DNA of 64,000 nt from Tachypleus tridentatus (taxonomy: Eukaryota; Arthropoda; Merostomata; Xiphosura; Limulidae): assembly GCF_004210375.1 (NCBI RefSeq), contig NC_134834.1, forward strand, positions 142,881,009 through 142,945,008, given 5' to 3'. Positions 1 through 10,573 of this stretch are shown one piece after another. The stretch's first letter is position 1, and each line of letters opens with the position of its first letter. The notes below the pieces were generated by a model that made no database searches, was not told where the DNA came from, and saw nothing but the letters and a program-made list of their open reading frames with translations. Made by a program: the position numbers and the translations under genes.

Positions 1-60
1 GTTGAATAAAACGAAATACGTGGAGGTATTATGGACTGTCATTTAGCTTGGCATCGCCTG

Positions 61-335
61 GTTTGTATGTTTGATTTTGAATTTCGCGCAAAGCTACACC
101 AGGGCTATCTGCGCTAACTGACCTTAATTTAGCAATGTAAGACTAGAGGGAACGCACCTAGTCATCACCACCCACCGCCAACTCTTGGGCTGCTCTTTTA
201 CCACCGAATAGTTGGAATGACCGTCACATTATAAAGCCACCATGGCTGAAGGGGCGAGCATGTTTGGTGTGAGTGGGATTCGAACCCGCAATCTTCGGAT
301 TACGAGTCGCCTTAACCAACTCGACATGCCGGGCC
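61..335 (-). repeat. tRNA-derived SINE family A, near full length
   Basis: Read on the minus strand it starts with a tRNA-like head (A box near CCAGNTGGTTAAGG, B box GGTTCGAATCCC) and ends in an AATTCAAAA-type tail. This family is the commonest repeat in the window. CpGs are mostly retained. Confidence 0.9.
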
Positions 336-2533
336 AAGGTATTGCCTGGAGTTTAGGGCGTTGACTTGCAAAATTGAAAGTTTCAATTTTGGTTCCACGT
401 CACAAAATATGTTCATTGTATATGGCCTTCGGGTGTAACAATTGTCGGCTTAGAACAATACTAACCGACTTCAAAACAGTGGAAATTAAGGTCGTAAAGT
501 AGGAGTGTTAGGTGTATTATCGGTTTCCAGATCAAACTGACATAAAATTAACAATATCACGACTGCGTATAATATGTGGGTGTAAGAAGGTTTAAATGAA
601 TATCCACAAACGAAACGAGACATGCTAGGACAGACTGAGGTTTGTGTTATATACCCACAAAATGGGACTCTTTTTTTCTCAATATGCTACACAATCATAA
701 TTTGTCCCATACGAAATATTTTGCCAACGTCAAAGCTTAACACTAATTCAGCTCAATAAAATGGAGACTTATGTAACTTAAAAACTGAAAACTCCAAACG
801 TTTGATGATTACATGACATTACTTGCCATAGGAAACTGCATCAACTCACAGTTTAAAAAGAAAAAAAAAATAACAAAGGTAAGTACGAAATGACATTTCG
901 TGCCATTAGGAGAAAACTACTATGCAACGAAAGTCCTCAGGTAGATGATGCTCAAGTTATTGTAAATGTAGATATTTTACATAATTGAACGACAATTAGG
1001 AACAATATTTATCAACAATGGATAAAACAAAAGACAAACTAGTCATGAGTATCAACTTCAGTCTATATATATTACTGAACTCATATAATGACTTCAAATT
1101 TCAACCTAAAACAAATAACTTGTGAAACTAAGCGAGGCGGACGGCAACTTCGTGTCGTAGAAACAGATGTGTAGAGGACGACATTTCGAAATTTTTCCTC
1201 CTATTGTCTTTATCAATTTGAAAAAAAAATGTATCAAAAACTGCATTTCTTGTGATAGAAGGAAGGTAAGATAAAAAGGTAACTTACGTGAAAGGTTTAC
1301 TAATTTTTGGTTAGTTCGTACATTGTAATAAATGTCATGTTTATATTTAGATACACGAGTACCAAAATGTAAACATTCAACACGTGCTTCATTGCTACAT
1401 TATCACAAGCATGTACACACATACATTTTTCTCTGAAATCAAAAGTGTGTAGTCGGATTGCGTGTTCTCTTCTCAGAAAGAAAAAGAAATCAATTGATTC
1501 ATGTGAAAACACTTGCACAAGTACACATGCGTGTATATAGATACGAGCTCGAGCCTGTTAAGTTGTATTGCACTCAATATCCTAGTAAAGAAAATGTACG
1601 TAAACTGATTAGTGGCTACTTAAGAGATGACATCGTTTAGTGATCCGATGCCAAGTCATTTAACATTTACATCCAATCAGGAGCACAATAATTAACATGA
1701 ACTTAAGTATTAAGATCACAAACTGCAGGTTGAGGAGAACGAATCTGATTGTTTTACGAACTGTCCACCACGAAAAATCGATCCCAGTAATTTTAAAGTC
1801 CGTGAATTTACCGCTGCCCAACTGGAGAACAGGGTGAACGAGAGGTAAACGGGTTTTGTGTTGCATGTACTTACCTATAACAAAAACATACAGTTCTGGG
1901 AACAGGGTGAACTAAGAACTAACTTAAGAAAAAAAGGAGAGAGAGTATTAGTATCAAATGTAAAAGCGAGAACTCATCGGTTTTGTAGGTAAATTAAGTG
2001 AAGCCTTTCTTCATTTTGTTACTTGTACTTTCTGTATTTACCGATAGGACATTATAAATACATTTTAGTTGTCATAAATGCCTCATAAGTATTAGCGGAT
2101 ACTATATGCAACAAAAAGTATATATGTACAGGTTTATTTTAAAATATCAAAGTATAAATAATGCTCTACGTACATGTGTGGTGCACTAGTGACTATGTGT
2201 ACAAAACAAATGTTCATGTTAATACATAAAGTTCCTACATTTCTCCAGAGAAACGTAGTTACTTAAATTAGCACAATTACATTATTTTATCAAGTTGCGA
2301 ATACGAACGTTCTTGTGAACCAGTTTCAAGCGATAAGAAACGTTACATTTTTCGATTCTCTGGCGATACAGCATCTAGTAATTAAACTTTAAACATGACA
2401 TGAAAAGTCCTTCGAAATACTTGCGCCCTCTGGTAACTTTTGAATACAAATTGATATATATTCATTCACTTAGCGAATGTTAGATTTTAATCACACTAGA
2501 TATTTCCGAAATCTAAACTATTATCTGACAAAA
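336..2533. other. Non-coding stretch
   Basis: AT-rich sequence with ordinary CpG frequency. Reading frames of 60-72 codons overlap on both strands without recognisable domains. No gene, RNA or mobile element was seen. Confidence 0.6.
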
Positions 2534-3052
2534 GTGTGTGTGTGTGTGTCCACTTATAACCGATAAACAGCTAGACTAATTGTCACCACACATAGTATGT
2601 GGCCCCTATAAACCCGAGAAGCTTGGATTTAGCCCTTGTTTATTTCGTGCGTGATGTCCGTTTGTAATGGAAGAATCGCTGTACTGACTGTCACCAAACT
2701 TTGCATGTACTTTAGGGCCCTGAAAGAGACATTTTGACCTGATCCCTGATGCCTTCCCGTACCTAAAACCAAAAACCGTGGCAGGTATTCAGTTTAAAGT
2801 AGAGGCACTAGAAGCGTCCTATTCCAGCTGGGGTATTCGAGAACGTTTTCATTCTTCTTCGCCCTGACTTCCCGTATGTTCACAGGTTAGTTGGCTATTA
2901 TGGATAAAAGTCATCTAGTGAGCGACATTAGAACTACATTATCTTACCGTGATCTCTTAACATTAAAATTTGAGAATTAGAAAATTAATAAGTGGCTTTT
3001 TATGTGTTTACGTTTTAATCATATTTTCTTAATTTCAGTTACAAATAGATGT
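2534..3052 (+). repeat. Dispersed repeat family C, copy 1
   Basis: It shares a ~400-bp mosaic with 5128-5513. Matching landmarks are a GT-rich start, CTGACTGTCACCAAACTTTG, GGTTAGTTGGCTATTATGG, AAGTCATCTAGTGAGC and TGTGTTTACGTTTTAATC. Type unknown; no coding potential. Confidence 0.7.
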
Positions 3053-3679
3053 GAAGGAATTATGCGTGTTAGACGTCATTCAGCCTGACTACAGTCGATA
3101 AATGGAAAAGTTGGTAACTAATATTTGGCGTGGTTTGAAGACACAGATTTGTACAACAAAAAATCATGTGGTTTGTTAACATGTATAATTTCTCATACTT
3201 TTGTGTATCTTTACAAACTGCTGGTCATCAGATATATCCTAACATTAAACCTTGTGCGCCATCACATCTTGTTCTTTAAACTCGAACGAGCTCTGGTGTG
3301 AGAGATCAGAGAAAAGTATTTATTACATTATTAGACATAAAAAAAACAAACTTGGCACCTTAAGTATATTTTACACCACTTTATACAAACATTTATAAAA
3401 GAGGAACACTCGAGTGCGAGTAATAACTAATTAGCAGCAAAAGTACTGACAATGAACACTTCACATTATTAAGTGTTGGCTGGGATATCCGTACCCTGGA
3501 CGGAAGTTACATAAACTCATGATTAAAGAGAGGTTATCTCAGTACATGAAAAGTCGTTTTCTTTATACATAATTTAAAGAAATCCAAAACGCCCATAAAA
3601 ACAGCTAAACATAAAATGTGAAACCGTATGTTTGCATACATCTCATCATGGACCAAACAAACCTTCATGCCCAATTTGA

Positions 3680-4325
3680 AGATCCATCAACAGGGGGAGA
3701 AGTAGTGGTTAAAATATTTGTGAAAAAAGTAACCAACATTTGGAAAAACTTACAACAAAACACAAGATTCCAGTAAACACTAAATTATTCAAAAACCAAA
3801 TACAAAACCAAAGTCCATACTATGTAAAAATTACACTGACAAACAACACTAACATTATTTATAAAATACAATACAACAACTGCCATGACTTCCATATTGG
3901 AAAAACAAACACAAAAATAAAAACTGGATACAAGAAACACAAAAAAATATACCTTCGCATGTTTCTGAACAAGGAAAATTAAATAAGCACAATATACCGA
4001 TAGAAAACACCAACATACTATGTATGAAAACAAATACAAACAAACGTAATATTAAAAGAATCCCTACTAATACAACAACTCAAACCAAAATTAAACCAAT
4101 ATAAAGGAAAACCTTCATACTTATATTAATTAATAACCTAACATCTAAATTCAACACTCCCTAAAATCTCCTACCCGTTTACACTCTCGTTCCTAAGACG
4201 TGCCTAGCAACGGTTAGTTGCAAACTCTCTTTGTTACCTGAAGATGACCTGGTCGAAAAGTTGTTCCATAGTTTATTTTAATAAGTTTTAATACCCTTAC
4301 CATCCGTCTTTAGAATACACATATA
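3680..4325 (+). mobile_element. Penelope-like element, 5'-truncated, with GIY-YIG domain remnant
   Basis: A reading frame at 3740-3982 ends in YKIQYNNCHDFHIGKTNTKI and GYKKHKK, a decayed GIY-YIG endonuclease domain of Penelope-like elements (compare YKTQCNGCHDFYIGETSRKM in the 32.1-kb copy). The preceding KVTNIWKN matches the end of the RT-to-endonuclease linker after a frameshift. The non-coding tail at 4200-4325 includes the hammerhead-like motif and ATACCCTTACCATCCGTCTT. The element is inactive, with its 5' part missing. Confidence 0.8.
4237..4262 (+). ncRNA. Hammerhead-ribozyme-like motif in Penelope tail
   Basis: CCTGAAGATGACCTGGTCGA followed by AAAG contains CUGANGA and GAAA boxes of a hammerhead core separated by a short stem II (GACC-U-GGUC, plus one extra U). 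Penelope-like elements are known to carry minimal hammerheads. Stems I and III were not resolved, so activity is unproven. Confidence 0.4.
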
Positions 4326-5127
4326 CAATCCAGTTTCTAATGTCATCCAATCAAATGTTTCTCTGCCTGTCTCTCATCACTTTTCCTTAAATTTTACCCA
4401 TCAAAATCTCTGCCAACCCTCCCTCCCTTAGATTATACACCCAAAGTAGAGCACCTCCAGTTTTCTACTTATGTCTATTAACTTTGTCTTTGCTCGTTCC
4501 AAACATCTTCAATAAGAACTATTTATCTACCTATATATCGGTTTATATATATATTTTTACACTTTTTTAATTTCGGTGTTGTATACATGCACGACTTTAT
4601 TGTCATGTCGAATAAACTGATTTGAATAGAGTATCTCCCTTTTGACACTTCTTACAAAAAAATACGACTATAAAATAAGCGCCCTCTTCTTTTCTTGCAC
4701 TCAGTAAAATGACAAGGAACTGCTGAATCCAGTGGAAAAAATTCCTGTAGCTACTTAGCGAACCTGAGCGCTCTATTGTACTTGATGCGCCCATTGTATC
4801 GAAACTCAAACAATTTTACCAATAATGCATTGCAGTCAGCCTTTTTCTTAAAAACAAAAGCAATTAATTTTCCTAATTGATAATATACGGAATGATAAAA
4901 AAACGGTTGCAAACAGCTCATAGACAATCATAATGAACACAGCTATGATCTAAGTGTTGACTGCATACGCGTTATTTATTAATCGCTATTTTTGGAAAAT
5001 TACCACTGAACTGTTTCAACGAGTATCTGCTAATGCCAAATACTAAACCCGAATATGTACTTCACATTTACTATTATACAACTACACATCAACTTATATT
5101 CAATGTAAAGTATTCGTATAAAAGCTC

Positions 5128-5513
5128 GTGTGTGCGCGTCATACCCGACGAACTACTGGACCAACTGTCACTAAACCTTTCGGATCTTTCCTTCTGTATG
5201 TAGTGTCCGATTACAATTGGCGAACCGCTGAACTGACTGTCACCAAATATTGCTCATACTTTAAAGCCCCAGAGGGAGTGAGTAATACAGAGGACAGCGT
5301 TCGGACCTTACTTCCCCTGTGTGTTCGCGTGTGTTGAACAGATACGTCAGTTAGCTTGTATAAATAATGCCACCTAGTGATCAACCTTAGGACTATATAA
5401 TATCACCTTCTTCTATGAGCATATTTATATACGACAAATAATCAGGAAGTTAATAAGCGACTTTTTTCATGTGTTTACTTCTTTGTTATATTGTTTAATT
5501 TCAATCACAAATA
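5128..5513 (+). repeat. Dispersed repeat family C, copy 2
   Basis: Counterpart of the 2.5-3.1-kb copy (GAACTGACTGTCACCAAATA, CACCTAGTGATCAACCTTAG, AAGTTAATAAGCGACTTTTT). The short open frames over it are accidental. Confidence 0.7.
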
Positions 5514-5650
5514 CATGCACTTCCATATTACAATAATGCATGTTTAAGCACCACCACCAGAGTGCACTACGTGGTTACCTGTTAAATGCCATAGGAGCAG
5601 TTTCGTCGAGACATGTTTCTGTTGCTTTCAAAACTTATGGGTGGGAGGGT

Positions 5651-5830
5651 TCGTTTGTTTGGAATTTCATGCAAATATACACGAGGGATATCTGCGTTAG
5701 CCTTCCCCAATTTAGCAGTGCAAGACTACCGTCAACGAATAGTGTGACTGACCGTAACATAATAACGCCCCTATAGTTGAAAGGGCGGGCATACTTGGTG
5801 GGACAGGGATTCGAAATCGCGGCCCTTATA
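5651..5830 (-). repeat. SINE family A, internally deleted and 5'-truncated
   Basis: It has the tail region (TTGGAATTTCATGCAAATAT) and the B-box (GGGATTCGAAATCGCGG) but lacks ~75 bp of the middle and the tRNA A-box half. Confidence 0.85.
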
Positions 5831-6954
5831 TTTTGGTTCATTTTGGATATTAGCGCAAACTTATATAAAGGTTATTTGGAGTAGTCGTCCGAAGCATTAA
5901 CTTAGTTTTTAGTTCAGAGAGTACGTCAAGATCCGCTACCGCTAACTACTGGGCTTAGGGAAAAGGTAGAACTTATACATAGAATTTTATTTTTATACCA
6001 CAAGGAACATGGGATAGAAACATAAATAATAAATTATATCTAGCTAATAAACGTTTACAGCTTTATTTACCAACAAGATACGTTTAACATCACAAATTAG
6101 AAATATTCACAATGAACACAAAAATACAATATTCGCTCACATCTAAGACACTAAATTTTTTAATAGTATAAATAAATAAAGGTCAACCAACTTACAAGAA
6201 TAACAGTAGAAAAAAAAACGCTTAGACTAAGTTCAAAACCTTGATGTTTAAAAACGTATAAACTGATTTAATGAAAATAAATCACGTTTCTAAACGTGAA
6301 AATTCAAGAATATCCGATAAAATATCGTATTAGTGTTTATATGGACGCAGAAGCGTCGCTGAATACTTAACAAATTCGGGATCAGGACCTAGAGTGGGTA
6401 TTTTTAGCATTTCAGTATAATATCGGTCATGTTTTTCTGTTCCGTTTTTTTTAAGACAACTGTGAATTCGGAGCACTGTGAAATAATATCGAGACAAGGG
6501 CCACGTATGCCAGCGCCTAGCGACACCTCTGTTTGGACATTATAGAAGAAGGTACAGACAGATCTGTTAACTACTTTTGAGTTTGTTGTAGGTGACCTTT
6601 CATATACCCTACACAGCTGTGTACCACGAGACTAACGTGTAATATCAGGTTGCACGAATCTATTATTGTCTGATTATACAATAAAATAATGCAGTCACGG
6701 GTTTCGTAATAAACAATTTTTCAAGATCGTGTTACAAAAATTCCAAGCGGATGCATATTTATTAACAGCAATAGTTTAATACAGTACTGTACAAAAGTGT
6801 TTGGTAAAAAAAACAAAACCATTCTTTCCATTCTTGTGTAGCTTTGTGCTTAACAAACAACAGTATGCTGGAATAAATCAATTTAATATCAATCCACAAC
6901 TAAACCTTCATAAAAACAATTTAACAATATATATTGTGTTGTCGTGCCATAGCT

Positions 6955-7643
6955 AAAAAAAACGTAAAGAATTGTCACCAGAGCAGAGAGTTTGCATAAA
7001 AGCTTTACATGATGCTGGTTGAACTCTCCGACAAACTGTTCAGACTTGAAATGTTACCCAAACACTCTCAAGTACATCGTAACTCGTGAGACCAAGACAT
7101 GTAAATTTGAAAATATGAAAGAAAGACGCAGAACACCTAAACTTGAGTATCAAGAAGACTCAACAAAAATGGAATGTTTATTCATGTAGCAATTTAAAAA
7201 CATTTACTTTGATCTCTAAAAAAAAGACTGAAATTTGCGAAAAGTACAAAAAACTGTAGTGTTGATTATTGGAAAAGGGTTTTATGGACAGATGAGTCCA
7301 AGTTTGAAATTTCTGGTTCAAAGCATACGTTGTATATTTGGCGAGAGAAAGATAAAAGGTACTTATCTTAATGCGTATCACCCACAATGAAGTAAGATGG
7401 GGGTGTTTTTCTGCTGAGGCAATAGGAGATATATTTGCAGTACCGTTAGATACTGATCCGTTATGGTATACACAGTGATTTGCGTATTATTGGTAAAGGA
7501 TTCTACTACCAAGATAATGATTCCAAACACTCATCCAACCCATGCAGAAATTACTTGGCGAAGAAAGAATCTGCTGGAGTCATTCAAATGATACAATAAT
7601 CCCCACAGAGTCCCGATCGCACCCCAACTGAGCAAATCTGGAA
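6955..7643 (+). pseudogene. Tc1-like transposase relic
   Basis: Conceptual translation across several frameshifts and stops recovers Tc1 transposase landmarks in order. These are LSPEQRVCIKALHDAG-like N-terminal sequence near 6980, DYWKRVLWTDESKFEISGSK with the first catalytic Asp near 7270, GGVFF near 7400, and IGKGFYYQDNDSKHSSN with the second catalytic Asp near 7510. NYLAKKESAGVIQ and SPDRTPTEQIWK carry the third catalytic residue near 7615. It stops abruptly at AKSG, where a Penelope tail begins. It is heavily mutated and inactive; terminal repeats were not found. Confidence 0.85.
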
Positions 7644-7645
7644 AT

Positions 7646-7748
7646 TGTATTCTCAAGATGGCTGTATTTTATTTTAATTAAACTACTAATACCCATACCA
7701 GCCATCTGGAGAATACACTTTTACTTCAACTGGGTTTCTCGTCATCAC
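7646..7748 (+). mobile_element. Penelope-like element tail fragment with inverted end
   Basis: The segment ATACCCATACCAGCCATCT...TTTTACTTCAACTGGGTTTC, ending CTCGTCATCAC, matches the 3' tails of the Penelope fragments at 9.0 and 32.6 kb. Its left edge (7646-7663, TTCTCAAGATGGCTG) is the reverse complement of 7699-7716, so the tail folds back on itself. No coding part and no hammerhead-like core remain. Confidence 0.7.
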
Positions 7749-8011
7749 GAAGATCTGGTATTTGAGAGATCGAAAATTTAACAAATCAAAAGTTAATTCC
7801 AAAGAAACTTTATGCGAGTGTATTCTAGAGGCACAAGGAGTAAAATTTCAAAGGCCTGATAAAAGACATGCAACTTCTGTAGTTTGATTTACGATTCTTT
7901 ATTTGAGTCTAAGTTATTGAGCTTTTCCATTCCATAAAAACTGAACTATTCGTCATGCATTAAATGTATTCATTACATGAGTTTTATTCGTTAAATTTTT
8001 ATGAAGGTTTA

Positions 8012-8192
8012 AGTTCGGTTTAAATTTCGTGCAAAGTTAAAGCAGGGCTACCCGCACTAGCCGTATCTAAGTTAGCAGTGTAAAACTTGGAGGGAAGGCA
8101 GCTAATTATCACCACCCACACCAACTCTTGGGCTACTCTTCTGCTAACGAATAGTGGAATTAACGGAAACAGGTAACGCCCCCGTCGCTGTA
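8012..8192 (-). repeat. SINE family A, 3' portion
   Basis: Tail and body are present from AATTTCGTGCAAAGTT to AACGCCCCCGTCGCTG; the tRNA head is missing. It faces the plus-strand copy 60 bp to its right, so the pair forms an imperfect inverted repeat. Confidence 0.85.
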
Positions 8193-8253
8193 AGTTTCTT
8201 TATAACGCACATAAACATATGTGGATGTATGTTTCTAATATAACTGCTAAGAT

Positions 8254-8512
8254 GGTCCGGAATGGCCAGGTGGTTGGGGTCCTCGATTTGTAATCTGAGG
8301 GTCGCGGGTTCGAATCCCTGGCACATCAAACATGCTCGCCCTTTCACTCGTGGGAGCGTTATAATGTTACGGTCAATAAAAGAACAGCAAAAGAGTTGAC
8401 GGTGGGTGGTAATGACTAGCTGCCTTCCCTCTAGTCTTACACTGCTAAATTAGGGACGGCTAGCGCAGATAGCTCTCGTGTAGCTTTGCGCAAAATTAAA
8501 AAACAAACAAAC
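8254..8512 (+). repeat. SINE family A, near full length
   Basis: Plus-strand copy with an intact tRNA-like head (GGCCAGGTGGTTGGGG, GGGTTCGAATCCC) and an AACAAACAAAC 3' tail. Confidence 0.9.
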
Positions 8513-8975
8513 TGCAAGATTTTTTCTTTGCCATTTCACTAATCAGAAAACTATTTTTCACAGCTTTCAGCAGCAGCTCTAAACACACGCTGACATTTCT
8601 AGCAAATGAACTCGACATATGTGAGAGTAAAAGTTTGAATAATTTTCGGTTAACTTGCAGGAAATCAGAGAGTTTAACGTGAAGACTGTCTGCGCAATGA
8701 CAAGGTGATTAGTTTTTCACAGTAAAAAGACTTACACTTCAACTTATCTACTGGCGTCCTTTTTAACACAGCGTCCGTTGTGCCATTATATCACGCATGC
8801 ATCTTCATCAACGGTGATATGTAAAATATAATCTGTGACGTAGAAGCCTATTATATTTTTGATTCGTCAAAACCGCTGCCCTAGACTGTAGTCTCGTCTA
8901 TTCAATGCTCATCAGCACAGCTGGCGTTAACAAACTTAATCAATACAGTATTGCCTCTTTCGTAATGACGAGGAA

Positions 8976-9183
8976 CCCACTTGAAGTAAAAATGTATTCT
9001 CAAGATGGCTGGTATGGGTACTAACACTTTAATTAAAATAAAGTAGAGAACAAGGTTTCGATCTTCTTAGATCATCTTCAGGTTAACAAAGAGAGTTCAC
9101 AACTAACTGTTGCCTAAGACATGTGTTATGTACTTTATTCTAATTAAAGCTTTAGTACCAATACCAGGCGTCTTGAGAATACT
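8976..9183 (-). mobile_element. Penelope tail fragments in inverted, abutting arrangement
   Basis: Positions 8976-9125 are a tail on the minus strand, from the ACTTCAAGTG end through CCAGCCATCTTGAGAA to the hammerhead-like motif and CTTAGGCAACAGTTAGTTG. They abut 9129-9183, the same tail on the plus strand (TACTTTATTCTAATTAAAGC through CCAGGCGTCTTGAGAATAC). The plus copy lacks the upstream motif. No protein-coding part is present. Confidence 0.75.
9054..9082 (-). ncRNA. Hammerhead-ribozyme-like motif with variant stem II
   Basis: Minus-strand CCTGAAGATGATCTAAGAAG then ATCGAAACC. The CUGANGA and GAAA boxes are kept, while stem II is GAUC/GAUC instead of the GACC/GGUC of other copies, a paired compensatory change. 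Confidence 0.45.
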
Positions 9184-9910
9184 GTATCTTCTCTCATAAC
9201 AGTGATATGTGTATTAGGTTTATGGAGTTTTAAAGTTTTATCACCAAAAAGTAACTGAATTTAGGTTACTAAACTCTGAGTTAAAAATGAGTTACAAACT
9301 CCATAAACGTTCAAATATCGCGAGCTTTTATTTACTGTAGTGAGGTATCATTTTCTCATTTTTTCCTTCACAATTCTGTTACTATTAGTTCACCGTGTAG
9401 GTGTTTACCACTGAATACCAATGTCTGGCGTATACACATAGACACACGCCAAGGTATTTTGAAAGTTACAGCAGGTGTCGTCTGCCCATGTTTCAAGATA
9501 CCTGGAAATGCGTACAAAACGTATATATTCATACGCATGACCGAATGTCTGGAAAAATGCGGGTGACGAAATGATTTACAGAAGAACTACGTCACAGTAA
9601 CACGTGAGGTAACATACCTTTGTTATAACTTACCTTCACAAAAGTTATGCATTACACACACACATACTTGCATCCCTGTGCGACGCTGTGAGTAAAATTC
9701 AAGTTTCACTAACGACGCTTATAGTGCCCTTCATCTGTAGCAAACAATATATGGGTCAGTGAGCTCAATGTCACCTGCTGTATCAACAAACGTACACTGC
9801 AGTGGGAAACAGAACGCTTCACGACATCAATAACAAGCTCGTTGACTGTACAACTTGCGTCATTTCAGCTTGTGAAACAACATGTGTGGCGTAGAGTATT
9901 TCTACTTATT

Positions 9911-9941
9911 TATATATATATATATATATACACACACACAG
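9911..9941. repeat. (TA)n(CA)n microsatellite
   Basis: About ten TA repeats followed by five CA repeats. Confidence 0.95.
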
Positions 9942-10435
9942 TTATAGAGTAACGAAACAAGTCATAATATCCAACACCTTATGCTAGTAAAACATTTATA
10001 TGAAAACTGTTCAGTATCAAAATGTTCATTAAAAACAACTTACAGTGTGCTTATTCAAGTTGTTAATGCAATCATTCTGTTTATTCTATAGCTTTAGCTA
10101 TTAATTCAAGAGTAACTTTCGCTGGCTTACTGCAGTGGAAAAATATTTAGTTGTTTTTCTGGTATTCAAGTGGTGATACAGCTTGTTCACTTAGGTTCAT
10201 TATTCTCTGGGACTAAAAGTCACGTGATACATTGAAAATTTCATAAAACTTATGGTGACTGAGCAGAATATATACATGTTGTTTCTCCCCTTCAATATCG
10301 GCTGTAACTCTAATGGAAGTGTAGTTCAGTGTTTATAGAAGTTAGGGACTTGGGGATAATCTCCCTTTGAAAACGTATAATATGAAAGATCGTTGATGTA
10401 CGCATTCTAGGATTGAGGGATACTTTATTAGGTTT

Positions 10436-10573
10436 TTTTTCTTGTTGAATTTTGCACAAAGCTATTCGTGAGATTATCCGAGTTAGTAATTCCTAATTTT
10501 GAATTGGCAGACTAAAGAGAAGGCAGTTAATAAACACCACCAACCACCTATTCTTGGGCCTCTCTTGTCATAC
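10436..10573 (-). repeat. Diverged SINE (family A-related)
   Basis: TTGAATTTTGCACAAAGCTA and CACCACCAACCACCTATTCTTGGG give it away; the head is missing and the body differs from the main subfamily. Confidence 0.7.

Noticed and set aside
8254-8330. A functional tRNA gene (anticodon-like CGT/TGT region with A and B boxes)
   Set aside because: It is the tRNA-like head of a SINE with a full SINE body attached and imperfect stem pairing; the same holds for all other tRNA-like stretches here.
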